DNA of 64,000 bases from Kutzneria kofuensis (GCF_014203355.1 NZ_JACHIR010000001.1:5396038-5460037); one strand, 5' to 3'. Numbered from the stretch's first letter, positions 19,734 through 31,994 are shown. Numbers and translations: made by a program. Notes: generated from the sequence alone by a model not told the origin.

Positions 19734-20470
19734 CGCAAAATCTTGCCGCGTCTGAGATCGAGATCGGACAGCACCTTTTCCGGTTCGAGCTGTTCGGCCT
19801 GACGTTCAACGGTGACACGTTGCTGGCCAGCGCGGTCGCCGCCGCGGTGCTGATCGTTCTCGCGTTCACGCTGCGGGCCAAGATCACCTCGGGCGTGCCC
19901 GGCGGCGTCCAGCTGTTCTTCGAGACGATCACCGGCGCGGTGCGCCAGCAGGTGGACAACATCATCGGCCTGAAGATCGCGCCGTTCGTGGTGCCGCTGG
20001 CGATGTCGCTGTTCCTGTACATCCTGGTGGCCAACTGGATCGCCGTGCTGCCGGTGCAGATCGGTGGCCACGACTTCATCCCGCCGCCCGCGTCGGACGC
20101 CAACTTCACCTACGCGCTGGCGATCCTCGTGTTCGTCTGGTACCACGTCGCCGGCGCGCGCCGCCGTGGCGCCGGCCGTCACGCGGTGCAGTTGGTCAAG
20201 GGCCACGTCTCCTTCCTCGCGCCGATCAACATCGTCGAGGAGCTGGCCAAGCCGATCTCGCTCTCGCTGCGACTCTTCGGCAACGTGTTCGGCGGCACCA
20301 TCATGGTGTCCCTGATCATGGCGATGTTCCCGTCCTACATCCTGTGGGCGCCGAACGTGGTCTGGAAGCTCTTCGACCTGTTCGTCGGACTGATCCAGGC
20401 TTTCATCTTCTCCTTGCTGACGATCCTCTACTTCAGCCAGGCGACGGAACTGCCGGAGGAGCACCACTGA
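19730..20470 (+). CDS. atpB: ATP synthase F0 subunit a
   Basis: 246 aa. Proton-channel subunit of the F0 stator in the cytoplasmic membrane. The essential arginine is in [13 protein letters not shown], and the conserved helix before it reads [11 protein letters not shown]. It is coupled to the preceding gene by the ATGA overlap. atpE follows after 73 nt with its own strong ribosome site, which suits the high copy number needed for subunit c. Confidence 0.96.
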   Translation: MTQNLAASEIEIGQHLFRFELFGLTFNGDTLLASAVAAAVLIVLAFTLRAKITSGVPGGVQLFFETITGAVRQQVDNIIGLKIAPFVVPLAMSLFLYILVANWIAVLPVQIGGHDFIPPPASDANFTYALAILVFVWYHVAGARRRGAGRHAVQLVKGHVSFLAPINIVEELAKPISLSLRLFGNVFGGTIMVSLIMAMFPSYILWAPNVVWKLFDLFVGLIQAFIFSLLTILYFSQATELPEEHH

Positions 20471-20501
20471 TTCCGACGGTTCACTGCTTGACCTAGTCTG
20501 A

Positions 20502-20807
<306 letters not shown>

Positions 20808-20812
20808 TCTCC

Positions 20813-21334
20813 ATGCATGACGAGGTTCTCGCGGCTGGGGACAACTTCCTCATTCCCAACGGCACCTTCATCGGCGAGCTCATCATCTTCGCCATCGTCC
20901 TGCTGGTCATTTGGCGCTTCGTGCTGCCGCCGGTGCAGAAGGCGCTGAAGGACCGCGAGGACATGGTCCGCAAGGAGGCCGAGCAGTCGCGCCAGGCTGC
21001 CGAGCGCTTCGAGCAGGCCGAAGCGAAGTACAACGAGGCGTTGGCCGAGGCCCGTGCCGAGTCCGCGTCGATCCGGGACACCGCGCGGGCCGAGGGCCAG
21101 CGCATCCTGGACGAGATGCGGCAGCGGGCGCAGGCCGAGGCCGACCAGATCGTGCAGCGCGGCGACGAGCAGTTGGCCGCGCAGCGCGCTCAGGTCGTCG
21201 CCGAGCTGCGCACGCATGTCGGTGAGCTGTCCACGGCGCTGGCCGGGCGGGTCGTCGGCGGCGAGCTCGCCCCGGCGGCGCGCGGCAACGCCAACGTGGA
21301 CCGCATTCTCGGCGAGCTGGAGGGGAACGGCTGA
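20813..21334 (+). CDS. atpF: ATP synthase F0 subunit b
   Basis: 173 aa: one N-terminal membrane helix (FIGELIIFAIVLLVIWRFVLPP), then a long charged alpha-helical coiled coil (residues ~40-150) of the peripheral stalk. The stop and the next start overlap as TGATG. The following gene encodes a second, related b-type subunit. Confidence 0.93.
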   Translation: MHDEVLAAGDNFLIPNGTFIGELIIFAIVLLVIWRFVLPPVQKALKDREDMVRKEAEQSRQAAERFEQAEAKYNEALAEARAESASIRDTARAEGQRILDEMRQRAQAEADQIVQRGDEQLAAQRAQVVAELRTHVGELSTALAGRVVGGELAPAARGNANVDRILGELEGNG

Positions 21335-21873
21335 TGGGCGTGGCCGAGTACATCGCTGAGCTCTTCGCGTTCGCGATCATCGTCTTCTTCGTCGTGCGGT
21401 ACATCGTGCCGCCGGCGCGCAAGGCGATGCGGGCTCAGCAGGAGACCATCCGGGCCCAGATCGAGCGGGCCCAGGAGACCGAGAAGCGGCTGGCCGTCGC
21501 GGAGGCGAAGTACGCCGACGCGCTGGTCGAGGCGCGCGAGGAGGCCGCGAAGATCCGCGACAACGCGCGTGCGGACGCGCAGCGGATCGTCGAGGAGATG
21601 CGCGCGCAGGCCGACCGCGAGGTCGAGCGGATCAGGCAGCGCGGCGAGGAGGAACTCGCCAACCGCCGCCAGTCCCTGATGCGCGAGCTGCACGCCTACC
21701 TCGGTCAGCGGTCGGTCGCGGTGGCCGACCGCCTGGTCGAGGAGCACCTGGCCGACGCCGGCGCCCGCAGCGCCACCGTCGACCGGTTCCTGGACGAGCT
21801 GGACGCGATGTCCGCCCGTGACGAGGCGGCGACCTCCGAGCCGTCGCTGGTCGCGAGCAAGGGAGAGAGCTGA
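21334..21873 (+). CDS. Second b-type (b') stalk subunit of ATP synthase
   Basis: 179 aa, built like subunit b: a membrane helix YIAELFAFAIIVFFVVRYIVPP, then coiled coil with ARADAQRIVEEMRAQADREVE. Residues ~120-160 (RRQSLMRELHAYLGQRSVAVADRLVEEHL) run into a domain that in mycobacteria is fused to delta. Here it is a separate gene sharing one base with the delta start (TGATG). Co-translation of b, b' and delta is likely. Confidence 0.85.
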   Translation: MGVAEYIAELFAFAIIVFFVVRYIVPPARKAMRAQQETIRAQIERAQETEKRLAVAEAKYADALVEAREEAAKIRDNARADAQRIVEEMRAQADREVERIRQRGEEELANRRQSLMRELHAYLGQRSVAVADRLVEEHLADAGARSATVDRFLDELDAMSARDEAATSEPSLVASKGES

Positions 21874-22691
21874 TGCACGCCGCAAGTCGTGAGGCGCTCG
21901 CGGCCGCCGAGCTGCGGCTGCTGGACGTCATCGACGGCGCCGACGACCAGGGTCTGGTGACGCTGGGCGAGGAGCTGTTCGCCGTCGTGCGGCTGCTGAT
22001 CGACGAGCACGCGCTGCGCCGCGCCGTCTCGGACCCCGCGTCCGATCCGGCGGCCCGCGAGGGTCTGGTCAGGGGCCTGCTCGGCGCCAAGGTCGGCGAG
22101 GGCACGCTCAAGGTGCTGTCCGCGGCCGTCACGGCCCGCTGGTCCAGCGCTCGCGAGCTGCTGGACGGCCTGGAGTCGCTGGCCCGCACCGCGTTGCTGG
22201 TGCGCGCGGAGCGGGGCAACCGACTGGACGCGGTCGAGGACGAGCTGTTCCGGCTCGGCCGGATCATCGCCGGTCAGACCGAGCTGGCGCAGGTGCTCGG
22301 CGCGAGCGGCGGGAACGCCGCCGGCAAGGCCGAGCTCATCGACTCGCTGGTCGCCGGCAAGGTCGAGCCGGTCACCGAGATCCTGGTCCGCCAGCTGGTG
22401 ACCACGCCGCGAGGCCGCGACATCGTCGCCGGCCTCGAGGAGCTCACCGCGGTCGCCGCCCGGCGCCGCGAGCGCTCCGTCGCCTACGTGCGGTCCGCCG
22501 TCGAGCTGACCGCCGCGCAGGTGGACCGGCTGGCTACCGCCCTGCAGCGGGTCTACGGCCGCCAGGTCGTGCCGCACGTCGAGGTCGACCCGGCGGTGCG
22601 CGGCGGACTGGTGGTCAGGGTCGGGGACGAGGTCATCGACGGCAGCGTCGCCGGCCAGCTCGACCTGCTGCGACGTGAACTGGCCGGCTGA
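21873..22691 (+). CDS. atpH: ATP synthase F1 subunit delta
   Basis: 272 aa, longer than the roughly 180-aa E. coli delta; the extra N-terminal part is seen in actinobacteria. The C-terminal OSCP-like domain has [19 protein letters not shown] and [21 protein letters not shown]. It links the stator stalk to the top of F1. Its ATG overlaps the b' stop; the two frames differ, so the mycobacterial-type fusion is absent. Confidence 0.92.
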   Translation: MHAASREALAAAELRLLDVIDGADDQGLVTLGEELFAVVRLLIDEHALRRAVSDPASDPAAREGLVRGLLGAKVGEGTLKVLSAAVTARWSSARELLDGLESLARTALLVRAERGNRLDAVEDELFRLGRIIAGQTELAQVLGASGGNAAGKAELIDSLVAGKVEPVTEILVRQLVTTPRGRDIVAGLEELTAVAARRRERSVAYVRSAVELTAAQVDRLATALQRVYGRQVVPHVEVDPAVRGGLVVRVGDEVIDGSVAGQLDLLRRELAG

Positions 22692-22744
22692 GTCGGCTCC
22701 CAAACTGCAAGAGATGCCCAGAGCGAAGTGAGAGCAGGAACGAC

Positions 22745-24388
22745 ATGGCGGAGCTGACGATCTCGTCGGACGAGATCCGCAGTGCGATCGAGAACTACGT
22801 CTCCAGCTACTCCCCGGACGTCAACCGGGAAGAGGTCGGCACCGTCACCGCGACGGGTGATGGCATCGCCTTTGTCGAGGGCCTGCCTTCCGCTGTGACC
22901 AACGAGCTGCTGGAGTTCCCGGGCGGCATCCTCGGTGTCGCGCTCAACCTGGACGTGCGCGAGATCGGCGCCGTCATCCTCGGCGGCTACGAGTCGATCG
23001 AGGAGGGGCAGGAGGTCAAGCGGACCGGCAAGGTTCTGTCGGTGCCGGTCGGCGACGGCTTCCTCGGCCGCGTGGTGAACCCGCTCGGCCAGCCCATCGA
23101 CGGCCTCGGCGACATCGTGAACGACGACGAGCGCGTCCTCGAGCTGCAGGCCGCGACCGTGATGCAGCGCCAGCCGGTGAAGGAGCCGCTGCAGACCGGC
23201 ATCAAGGCGATCGACTCGCAGACGCCGATCGGCCGGGGCCAGCGGCAGCTGATCATCGGTGACCGCAAGACCGGCAAGACCACGGTCTGCGTCGACACGA
23301 TCATCAACCAGAAGCAGGCCTGGGAGAGCGGCGACCCCAAGCAGCAGGTGCGCTGCGTGTACGTCGCCATCGGCCAGAAGGGCTCCACCATCGCCGCCGT
23401 GAAGACGGCGCTGGAGGACGCGGGCGCGCTGGAGTACACCACCATCGTCGCCGCCCCGGCGTCCGACCCGGCCGGCTTCAAGTGGCTGGCCCCGTACACC
23501 GGCTCGGCCATCGGCCAGCACTGGATGTACCAGGGCAAGCACGTCCTGATCGTGTTCGACGACCTGACCAAGCAGGCGGAGGCCTACCGGGCCATCTCGC
23601 TGCTGCTGCGCCGCCCGCCGGGCCGCGAGGCCTACCCGGGCGACGTCTTCTACTTGCACTCCCGCCTGCTGGAGCGCTGCGCGAAGCTGTCCGACGACCT
23701 GGGCGCGGGCTCGATGACCGGTCTGCCGATCATCGAGACGAAGGCCAACGACATCTCGGCCTACATCCCGACCAACGTCATCTCCATCACCGACGGCCAG
23801 TGCTTCCTGGAGTCCGACCTGTTCAACCAGGGCCAGCGCCCGGCGGTCAACGTCGGTGTGTCGGTCTCCCGGGTCGGTGGCTCCGCCCAGATCAAGGCCA
23901 TGCGCAAGGTCGCCGGTTCGCTGCGTCTGGACCTGTCCCAGTACCGGGAGCTGGAGGCGTTCGCCGCCTTTGCCTCCGACCTGGACGACGTGTCCAAGGC
24001 CCAGCTGGCCCGCGGCGCGCGGCTGTACGAGCTGCTCAAGCAGCCCGCCTACAGCCCGTTCCCGGTCGAGGAGCAGGTCGCGTCCATCTTCCTGGGCACC
24101 CGCGGCCACCTGGACTCGGTGCCGGTGGAGGACATCCGCCGCTTCGAGACCGACTTCCTGGAGCACCTGCGGCACAACGAGGCCGGCATCCTCGCCGACA
24201 TCCGCGACAGCAGGGACCTCTCGGAGGAGAACGAGGAGCGCCTGGTCAAGGCCATCGCCACGTTCAAGAAGGGCTTCACCGCCTCCGACGGCTCCTCGGT
24301 GGTCGAGCACCCGGCCGACGCGCTGGGCGAGGACGAGGTCGGCCACGAGTCCGTGCACGTGAACCGGCCCGCGCCGGCGAAGAAGTGA
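22745..24388 (+). CDS. atpA: ATP synthase F1 subunit alpha
   Basis: 547 aa. Non-catalytic nucleotide-binding subunit of F1. Walker A GDRKTGKT is at 172-179, and the alpha signature [14 protein letters not shown] is present. The C terminus extends about 30 residues past the E. coli protein, as known for mycobacterial alpha, where the extension suppresses ATP hydrolysis. Start ATG after GAGAGCAGGAACGAC. Confidence 0.97.
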   Translation: MAELTISSDEIRSAIENYVSSYSPDVNREEVGTVTATGDGIAFVEGLPSAVTNELLEFPGGILGVALNLDVREIGAVILGGYESIEEGQEVKRTGKVLSVPVGDGFLGRVVNPLGQPIDGLGDIVNDDERVLELQAATVMQRQPVKEPLQTGIKAIDSQTPIGRGQRQLIIGDRKTGKTTVCVDTIINQKQAWESGDPKQQVRCVYVAIGQKGSTIAAVKTALEDAGALEYTTIVAAPASDPAGFKWLAPYTGSAIGQHWMYQGKHVLIVFDDLTKQAEAYRAISLLLRRPPGREAYPGDVFYLHSRLLERCAKLSDDLGAGSMTGLPIIETKANDISAYIPTNVISITDGQCFLESDLFNQGQRPAVNVGVSVSRVGGSAQIKAMRKVAGSLRLDLSQYRELEAFAAFASDLDDVSKAQLARGARLYELLKQPAYSPFPVEEQVASIFLGTRGHLDSVPVEDIRRFETDFLEHLRHNEAGILADIRDSRDLSEENEERLVKAIATFKKGFTASDGSSVVEHPADALGEDEVGHESVHVNRPAPAKK

Positions 24389-24394
24389 CGACCC

Positions 24395-26711
<2,317 letters not shown>

Positions 26712-26723
26712 GGTTGGTGTGGT

Positions 26724-26753
26724 GGGGGTGTTGGGCTTGAGCCCAGCACCCCC
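26724..26753 (+). terminator. Terminator-like hairpin inside the atp operon (atpD-atpC)
   Basis: GGGGGTGTTGGGC (26724-26736), loop TTGA, GCCCAGCACCCCC (26741-26753): a 13-bp stem with one G-U pair, 12 nt after the atpD stop. No U tract follows. It may act as a partial terminator or as a 3' stabiliser that lowers atpC output relative to atpD. Confidence 0.6.
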
Positions 26754-26800
26754 GGCTGCGGAGAGTGCGAGGCCCCGCCGACGTTTCGCCCGGTTGCTGG

Positions 26801-26857
26801 ATTTCGAACGCCGCCACTCGACGTGACTCACGACGAAGCCGGTGCGGCGTTCGAAAT
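26801..26857. repeat. Perfect 14-bp inverted repeat in the atpD-atpC spacer
   Basis: ATTTCGAACGCCGC (26801-26814) and GCGGCGTTCGAAAT (26844-26857), separated by 29 nt. It is followed by a third small palindrome CGGCCCC-AAA-GGGGCCG (26876-26892) and by a repeated ggcgtcggcc. The rest of the spacer to 26967 holds no gene; a -10-like TAGAAT lies at 26938-26943, and GAAGGAGATG before the atpC start is its ribosome site. Confidence 0.65.
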
Positions 26858-26967
26858 TCGGCAAGGGCGAGGCGTCGGCCCCAAAGGGGCCGAGCCGGCC
26901 GCGCCGAAGGCGTCGGCCAAATACACGCTGTAACCGTTAGAATCGGTCCTCGAGGTCGACGAAGGAG

Positions 26968-27339
26968 ATGAACGTGGCCGAGATGTCCGTCGAGTTGGTC
27001 GCCGTCGAGCGTCGTCTGTGGTCGGGCCAGGCCACGATGGTGCTGGCGCGGACGATCGAGGGCGAGATCGGCATCCTGCCTCGCCACATCCCGCTGCTCG
27101 GCCAGCTGGTCGACGGCCACGCCGTGGAGATCCGCACCACCGGCGGCGAGGTAGTGCGCGCCGCCGTGCACGGCGGCTTCATCTCGATCAGCGAGCGGGG
27201 CGTGAGCATTCTCGCCGAGTCCGCGGAGCTCGCCGACGAGATCGACGTCAACGCCGCCCGAGCGGGCCTGGACAGCGACGACGAGGCGGAGCGGACCAGA
27301 GCAGCCGCCCAGCTGCGCGCCGCGGGCCAGACGGTCTGA
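26968..27339 (+). CDS. atpC: ATP synthase F1 subunit epsilon
   Basis: 123 aa. The N-terminal beta sandwich ([41 protein letters not shown]) binds gamma and the c ring. The C-terminal helix is short, as in other actinobacteria. Start ATG behind GAAGGAG; a second ATG five codons on is possible. Last gene of the atp operon, displaced from atpD by the 256-nt spacer. Confidence 0.94.
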   Translation: MNVAEMSVELVAVERRLWSGQATMVLARTIEGEIGILPRHIPLLGQLVDGHAVEIRTTGGEVVRAAVHGGFISISERGVSILAESAELADEIDVNAARAGLDSDDEAERTRAAAQLRAAGQTV

Positions 27340-27360
27340 GCCGGGCTGACGGGCGGGGCC

Positions 27361-27792
27361 GTGGACATGACTTGGATCGTGGCAGTGGTCCTGGTCGTCA
27401 CGGCCGGGGGGCTGGGCCTGCTGGCCTGGCGCCGGCTACGGCTGTTGCGCGCCGGCGGCGTGCACGTGGCCCTGCGGGGCCGCAAGGACGACAGCGGTCG
27501 GGGATGGCAGCTGGGCGTGGGCCGCTACCGCGGTGACGAGTTCGTCTGGTATCGGGTGCTGTCCGTGCGGTCGGGCCCGGACAAGGTGATCCGCCGCGAC
27601 GGCCTGGAGATCGACGCCCGCCGCGAGCCGACCGGCCCGGAGACGTACTCGATGCCCCTGGGCTCCATGGTGATCAGCTGCCACGGCCCGGACGGCACCG
27701 TCGAGATCGCCATGGGCGTGGACGCCATGACCGGCTTCCTGTCCTGGCTGGAGTCCTCCCCACCCGGCAGCGCCATCCCCTGGGCCAGCTGA
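27361..27792 (+). CDS. DUF2550 membrane protein
   Basis: 143 aa. One N-terminal helix (TWIVAVVLVVTAGGLGLLAW), then a soluble domain with RGRKDDSGRGWQLGVGRYRGDEFVWYRVLSV and a WLESSPPGSAIPW end. Corresponds to Rv1312 by position after atpC; function unknown. The start is GTG 27361 or ATG 27367. It is followed at once by a long palindromic element. Confidence 0.85.
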   Translation: MDMTWIVAVVLVVTAGGLGLLAWRRLRLLRAGGVHVALRGRKDDSGRGWQLGVGRYRGDEFVWYRVLSVRSGPDKVIRRDGLEIDARREPTGPETYSMPLGSMVISCHGPDGTVEIAMGVDAMTGFLSWLESSPPGSAIPWAS

Positions 27793-27795
27793 CAA

Positions 27796-27925
27796 CCCCC
27801 GGACGCGAGTCGCGTTCTCGGGCTTGAGAGTCGCGTTCTCGGGACGCCACCGCGCGACGCAACCACGCGCCGAACGTCCCGAGAGCGCGACTCGCGCTGC
27901 CTGAGAGCGCGACTCGCGGGGGTTT
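27796..27925. repeat. Palindromic intergenic element, copy A
   Basis: Fills the 134 nt between two convergent genes. The core CGCGAGTCGCGTTCTCGG appears on the left and as inverted CTGAGAGCGCGACTCGCG on the right. A second nested pair (GAGTCGCGTTCTCGGGACG with its complement) lies inside. The outer arms end in CCCCC/GGGGG followed by TTTC. Shares its core with copies at 33067-33178 and 40347-40466. Probably a bidirectional terminator built from a dispersed repeat. Confidence 0.75.
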
Positions 27926-27926
27926 C

Positions 27927-28499
27927 TTATGCGTTCGCGCCTCGCACCCACAGCACATCCCCGTCGGGGTTGGCCACGCGGGCGAGGATGAACAGCAGGT
28001 CGGACAGGCGGTTGAGGTACTTGGCCGCCAGGATGTTGGTCTGCTCCCGCTCGGCCTCGATCAGCGCCCAGGTGGCGCGTTCGGCCCGCCGCGTGACGGT
28101 GCGGGCCTGGTGCAGCAGCGCGGCGCCGGGCGTGCCGCCGTTGAGGATGAACGACGTGAGGTCGGGCAGGTCGGCGTTGTAGTGGTCGCACCAACCCTCG
28201 AGCCGGTCGATGTAGGACTGGGTGACCCGCAGCGGCGGGTACTTGGGATCGGGGACGATCGGCGCGCACAGGTCGGCGCCGACGTCGAACAGGTCGTTCT
28301 GGATCTTGCGAAGCAACCCGGGGAGCTCCTCGGGCAACTGACCGAGTGCGATGGCCACCCCGATGGCCGCGTTCGTCTCGTCGACGTCGGCGTAGGCGGC
28401 CAGCCGGGGCGAGGTCTTGGGCACGCGGCTGAAGTCGCCGAGCGCGGTGGTGCCGTCGTCGCCGACACGGGTGTAGATGCGGGTCAGGTGCACGGACAT
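27927..28499 (-). CDS. PduO-type cob(I)alamin adenosyltransferase
   Basis: 190 aa. Transfers adenosyl from ATP to cob(I)alamin to make coenzyme B12. N-terminal ATP motif RIYTRVGDDGTTALGDFSRV, then helical-bundle residues YADVDETNAAIGVA, LFDVGADLC, and RAERATWALIEAE. Rv1314c occupies the same place in M. tuberculosis. It could supply adenosylcobalamin to the mutase at 29957. ATG at 28499 with a -10 hexamer 6 nt away, hence probably leaderless. Confidence 0.92.
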   Translation of the reverse strand: MSVHLTRIYTRVGDDGTTALGDFSRVPKTSPRLAAYADVDETNAAIGVAIALGQLPEELPGLLRKIQNDLFDVGADLCAPIVPDPKYPPLRVTQSYIDRLEGWCDHYNADLPDLTSFILNGGTPGAALLHQARTVTRRAERATWALIEAEREQTNILAAKYLNRLSDLLFILARVANPDGDVLWVRGANA

Positions 28500-28505
28500 A
28501 CCCGG

Positions 28506-28511
28506 ACCATA
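28506..28511 (-). promoter_or_regulatory. -10 hexamer of a leaderless promoter (adenosyltransferase gene)
   Basis: TATGGT on the minus strand, exactly 6 nt before the ATG at 28499; no ribosome site is present. Confidence 0.45.
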
Positions 28512-28578
28512 GAGCCTTTCGCGTTTCCGTACGATGGTCGGCGGCTCCCGCCGGGTCGAAGACGCTAGGAGATACAGG

Positions 28579-29841
28579 TTGAGCGAGCACTTCACGGTCG
28601 AGGGCGGGGCACGGCTGGTCGGCACGGTCGACGTCGTCGGCGCCAAGAACAGCGTGCTCAAGCTGATGGCCGCGGCCCTGCTGGCCGAGGGCACGACCAC
28701 GCTCACCAACTGCCCGGAGATCCTGGACGTGCCGCTGATGGCGGACGTGTTGCGTGACCTGGGCTGCGACGTCGTGGTGGACGGCGCGACGGTCACCATC
28801 ACCACGCCGGCCCAGCTCAACCACGAGGCCACCTCTTCGTCGGTGGGCAAGCTGCGCGCATCGGTCTGCGTGCTGGGCCCGCTGGTGGGCCGCTGCAAGC
28901 GCGCCGTGGTGGCGCTGCCCGGCGGCGACGCCATCGGCCAGCGGCCGCTGGACATGCACCAGAGCGGCCTGCGCCAGCTCGGCGCGTCCAGCACGATCGA
29001 GCACGGCTGCGTGGTGGCCGAGGCCGAGGACCTGCGCGGCGCGCAGATCTGGCTGGACTTCCCCAGCGTGGGGGCGACCGAGAACATCCTGATGGCGGCG
29101 GTGCTGGCCAACGGCACGACGGTGATCGACAACGCCGCCCGCGAGCCGGAGATGATCGACCTCTGCACGATGCTGGTGCAGATGGGCGCGAAGATCGAGG
29201 GCGCCGGCACGTCCACGCTGACCGTGCACGGCGTCGGCAAGCTGGAGCCGACCGAGCACCGCGTGATCGGTGACCGGATCGTCGGCGCCACCTGGGGCTT
29301 CGCCGCCGCTGTCACCCGCGGCGACATCACCGTGCGCGGCGTCGACCCGCACCACCTCGACCTCGTGCTGGAGAAGCTGCGGATGGCCGGCGCGGACGTG
29401 TCGCTGGTGGAGAACGGCTTCCGCGTGGTGATGAACCAGCGGCCGAAGGCGGTCGACTTCGTCACGCTGCCCTACCCGGGCTTCGCCACCGACCTGCAGC
29501 CGTTCGCCATCGCCATGGCCGCGGTCGCCGACGGCACGTCGATGATCACGGAGAACCTGTTCGAGTCCCGGTTCCGGTTCATCGAGGAGATGGTCCGGAT
29601 GGGCGCGGACGCCCGGACCGACGGCCACCACGCCGTCGTGCGCGGCCTGGAGCGGCTGTCCGCGGCGCCGGTGTGGGCCTCCGACATCCGCGCCGGCGTG
29701 GGCCTGGTGCTGGGCGCGCTGTGCGCGGACGGCGTCACCGACGTGTGGGACGTCTTCCACATCGACCGCGGCTACCCGCAGTTCGTGGAGAACATGCAGC
29801 GCCTCGGCGCCAACATCCAGCGGGTGGCTGAGCAGGCGTAA
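28579..29841 (+). CDS. murA: UDP-N-acetylglucosamine 1-carboxyvinyltransferase, Asp variant
   Basis: 420 aa. First committed step of peptidoglycan synthesis: enolpyruvyl transfer from PEP to UDP-GlcNAc. Motifs: [31 protein letters not shown], and the active-site loop [15 protein letters not shown]. Residue 117 is aspartate where E. coli has Cys115, the target of fosfomycin; M. tuberculosis MurA carries the same Asp117 and is intrinsically resistant. The TTG start at 28579 follows AGGAGATACAGG and matches the family N terminus. Divergent from the adenosyltransferase gene. Confidence 0.95.
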   Translation: MSEHFTVEGGARLVGTVDVVGAKNSVLKLMAAALLAEGTTTLTNCPEILDVPLMADVLRDLGCDVVVDGATVTITTPAQLNHEATSSSVGKLRASVCVLGPLVGRCKRAVVALPGGDAIGQRPLDMHQSGLRQLGASSTIEHGCVVAEAEDLRGAQIWLDFPSVGATENILMAAVLANGTTVIDNAAREPEMIDLCTMLVQMGAKIEGAGTSTLTVHGVGKLEPTEHRVIGDRIVGATWGFAAAVTRGDITVRGVDPHHLDLVLEKLRMAGADVSLVENGFRVVMNQRPKAVDFVTLPYPGFATDLQPFAIAMAAVADGTSMITENLFESRFRFIEEMVRMGADARTDGHHAVVRGLERLSAAPVWASDIRAGVGLVLGALCADGVTDVWDVFHIDRGYPQFVENMQRLGANIQRVAEQA

Positions 29842-29956
29842 CGGCCATCTAAACCGATCGTGTGAGCAAATCCACCAGGTAGATCAAGGTTACCGGCCAG
29901 TACGCTGGGTCAATCTTTTCTGGCTCGGCGTCGACGCCAGTGACCGGAGGTGGGCT

Positions 29957-31948
29957 GTGCCGTACCCGACCGACCGTGACCGCGACCGCCCGTGGGTGAT
30001 GCGCACCTACGCCGGCCACTCGTCGGCGGCCGCGTCCAACGCCCTGTACCGGCGCAACCTGGCCAAGGGACAGACCGGCCTGTCGGTGGCGTTCGACCTG
30101 CCCACGCAGACCGGCTACGACTCCGACCACGAGCTGGCCAAGGGCGAGGTCGGCAAGGTCGGCGTGCCCATCGCGCACATCGGCGACATGCGGCAGCTGT
30201 TCGACCAGATCCCCCTGGCCGACGCCAACACGTCGATGACCATCAACGCCACCGCGATGTGGCTGCTCGCGCTGTACGTCAGCGTCGCCGAGGAGGACGG
30301 CGCCGACATCGCGAAGCTGGCCGGCACCACGCAGAACGACATCATCAAGGAGTACCTGTCCCGCGGCACCTACGTGTTCCCGCCGGGGCCGAGCCTGCGG
30401 CTGATCACCGACATGGTCGCCTGGACCGTGGCCAACGTGCCCAAGTGGAACCCGATCAACGTCTGCTCGTACCACCTGCAGGAGGCCGGCGCGACGCCGG
30501 TGCAGGAGATCGCCTACGCGATGTGCACGGCGATCGCCGTGCTGGACGCCGTGCGCGACTCCGGCCAGGTGCCGGCCGAGCGGATGGGCGACGTGGTCGC
30601 CCGCATCTCCTTCTTCGTCAACGCCGGCGTGCGGTTCGTCGAGGAGATGTGCAAGATGCGGGCGTTCGCGGCGCTGTGGGACGAGATCACCCGCGACCGC
30701 TACGGCATCGCCGACCCCAAGCAGCGCCGCTTCCGCTACGGGGTACAGGTCAACTCGCTCGGGCTGACCGAGGCGCAGCCGGAGAACAACGTGCAGCGCA
30801 TCGTGCTGGAGATGCTGGCGGTGTCGTTGTCCCGCAACGCCCGCGCGCGGGCGATCCAGCTGCCGGCGTGGAACGAGGCGCTCGGGCTGCCGCGGCCGTG
30901 GGACCAGCAGTGGGCCCTGCGCATGCAGCAGGTGCTGGCCTACGAGACGGATCTGCTGGAGTACGAGGACATCTTCGACGGCTCGCACGTGGTGCAGGCC
31001 AAGGTGGACGAACTGCTGGCCGGCGCCCGCGAGGAGATCGACCGCGTGCAGGCCATGGGCGGCGCGGTCGCCGCCGTCGAGAACGGCTACATGAAGTCCT
31101 CCCTGGTGAGCTCGCTGGCCGAGCGCCGGCGGCGGCTGGAGGCCGGCGAGGACGTGATCGTCGGCGTGAACAAGTTCGACACCAGCGAGCCGTCGCCGCT
31201 GCAGGCCGAGGGCGCGAAGGCCATCGAGACCATCGACCCGGCCGTGGAGAAGCACGCGATCGAGGCGCTGCAGCGCTGGCGCGCGTCGCGGGACAACGCG
31301 GCGGCGGAGGCGGCGCTGGTCGGGCTGCGGGACGCCGCCAAGACCGACGAGAACCTGATGGAGGCCAGCCTGGCCTGCGCCCGCGCCGGCGTGACGACCG
31401 GCGAGTGGGCGGCCGCGCTGCGCGAGGCCTTCGGCGAATACCGCGCTCCCACCGGGGTTTCCGCCGCCGCCGCGGTCGGTGAGGCCGGTTCGGCGATCGC
31501 CGCCGTGCGGGAACGCGTGCAGGAGACCGGGAAGCGGCTCGGCGAGCGGCTCCGGATCCTGGTCGGCAAGCCCGGCCTGGACGGCCATTCCAACGGCGCC
31601 GAGCAGATTGCCGTGCGCGCCCGCGACGTCGGCTTCGAGGTGATCTACCAGGGGATCCGGCTGACGCCGGCGCAGATCGTGGCCGCCGCCGTGCAGGAGG
31701 ACGTGCACATCGTCGGCCTCTCCGTGCTGTCCGGCTCGCACCTGGAGGTCGTGCCGGCGGTGGTGGAGGGCCTGCGGGCGGCCGGCGCCGGCGACGTTCC
31801 GGTGATCGTCGGCGGCATCATCCCGCCCGACGACGCCGCCGCGCTGGCCGAGCGGGGCGTGGCCCGGGTCTTCACGCCCAAGGACTACGAGCTGACCCAG
31901 ATCATGGACGAGATCGTCAACGTCATCCGCGAGGCGAACAGCCTGTGA
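29957..31948 (+). CDS. Adenosylcobalamin-dependent ethylmalonyl-CoA mutase-like protein (MeaA)
   Basis: 663 aa. One chain holds the mutase TIM barrel (WVMRTYAGHSSAAASN, FDLPTQTGYDSDHELA, NTSMTINATAMWLLALY) and the C-terminal B12 domain with GLDGHSNGAEQI, where H544 is the lower axial ligand. Length and motifs match the MeaA/Ecm group, which interconverts ethylmalonyl- and methylsuccinyl-CoA, rather than the methylmalonyl-CoA mutase large subunit. GTG start behind GGAGGTGGG. No crotonyl-CoA carboxylase/reductase is nearby, so the pathway context is inferred. Confidence 0.88.
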   Translation: MPYPTDRDRDRPWVMRTYAGHSSAAASNALYRRNLAKGQTGLSVAFDLPTQTGYDSDHELAKGEVGKVGVPIAHIGDMRQLFDQIPLADANTSMTINATAMWLLALYVSVAEEDGADIAKLAGTTQNDIIKEYLSRGTYVFPPGPSLRLITDMVAWTVANVPKWNPINVCSYHLQEAGATPVQEIAYAMCTAIAVLDAVRDSGQVPAERMGDVVARISFFVNAGVRFVEEMCKMRAFAALWDEITRDRYGIADPKQRRFRYGVQVNSLGLTEAQPENNVQRIVLEMLAVSLSRNARARAIQLPAWNEALGLPRPWDQQWALRMQQVLAYETDLLEYEDIFDGSHVVQAKVDELLAGAREEIDRVQAMGGAVAAVENGYMKSSLVSSLAERRRRLEAGEDVIVGVNKFDTSEPSPLQAEGAKAIETIDPAVEKHAIEALQRWRASRDNAAAEAALVGLRDAAKTDENLMEASLACARAGVTTGEWAAALREAFGEYRAPTGVSAAAAVGEAGSAIAAVRERVQETGKRLGERLRILVGKPGLDGHSNGAEQIAVRARDVGFEVIYQGIRLTPAQIVAAAVQEDVHIVGLSVLSGSHLEVVPAVVEGLRAAGAGDVPVIVGGIIPPDDAAALAERGVARVFTPKDYELTQIMDEIVNVIREANSL

Positions 31949-31951
31949 GCG

Positions 31952-31980
31952 AAGGGGCCCCGGCAGCGCCGGGGCCCCTT
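31952..31980. terminator. Bidirectional terminator between the mutase and hydrolase genes
   Basis: AAGGGGCCCCGGC (31952-31964), loop AGC, GCCGGGGCCCCTT (31968-31980): a perfect 13-bp stem followed by T, between two convergent genes. Confidence 0.88.
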
Positions 31981-31994
31981 TCGGTGCTGCTCGC

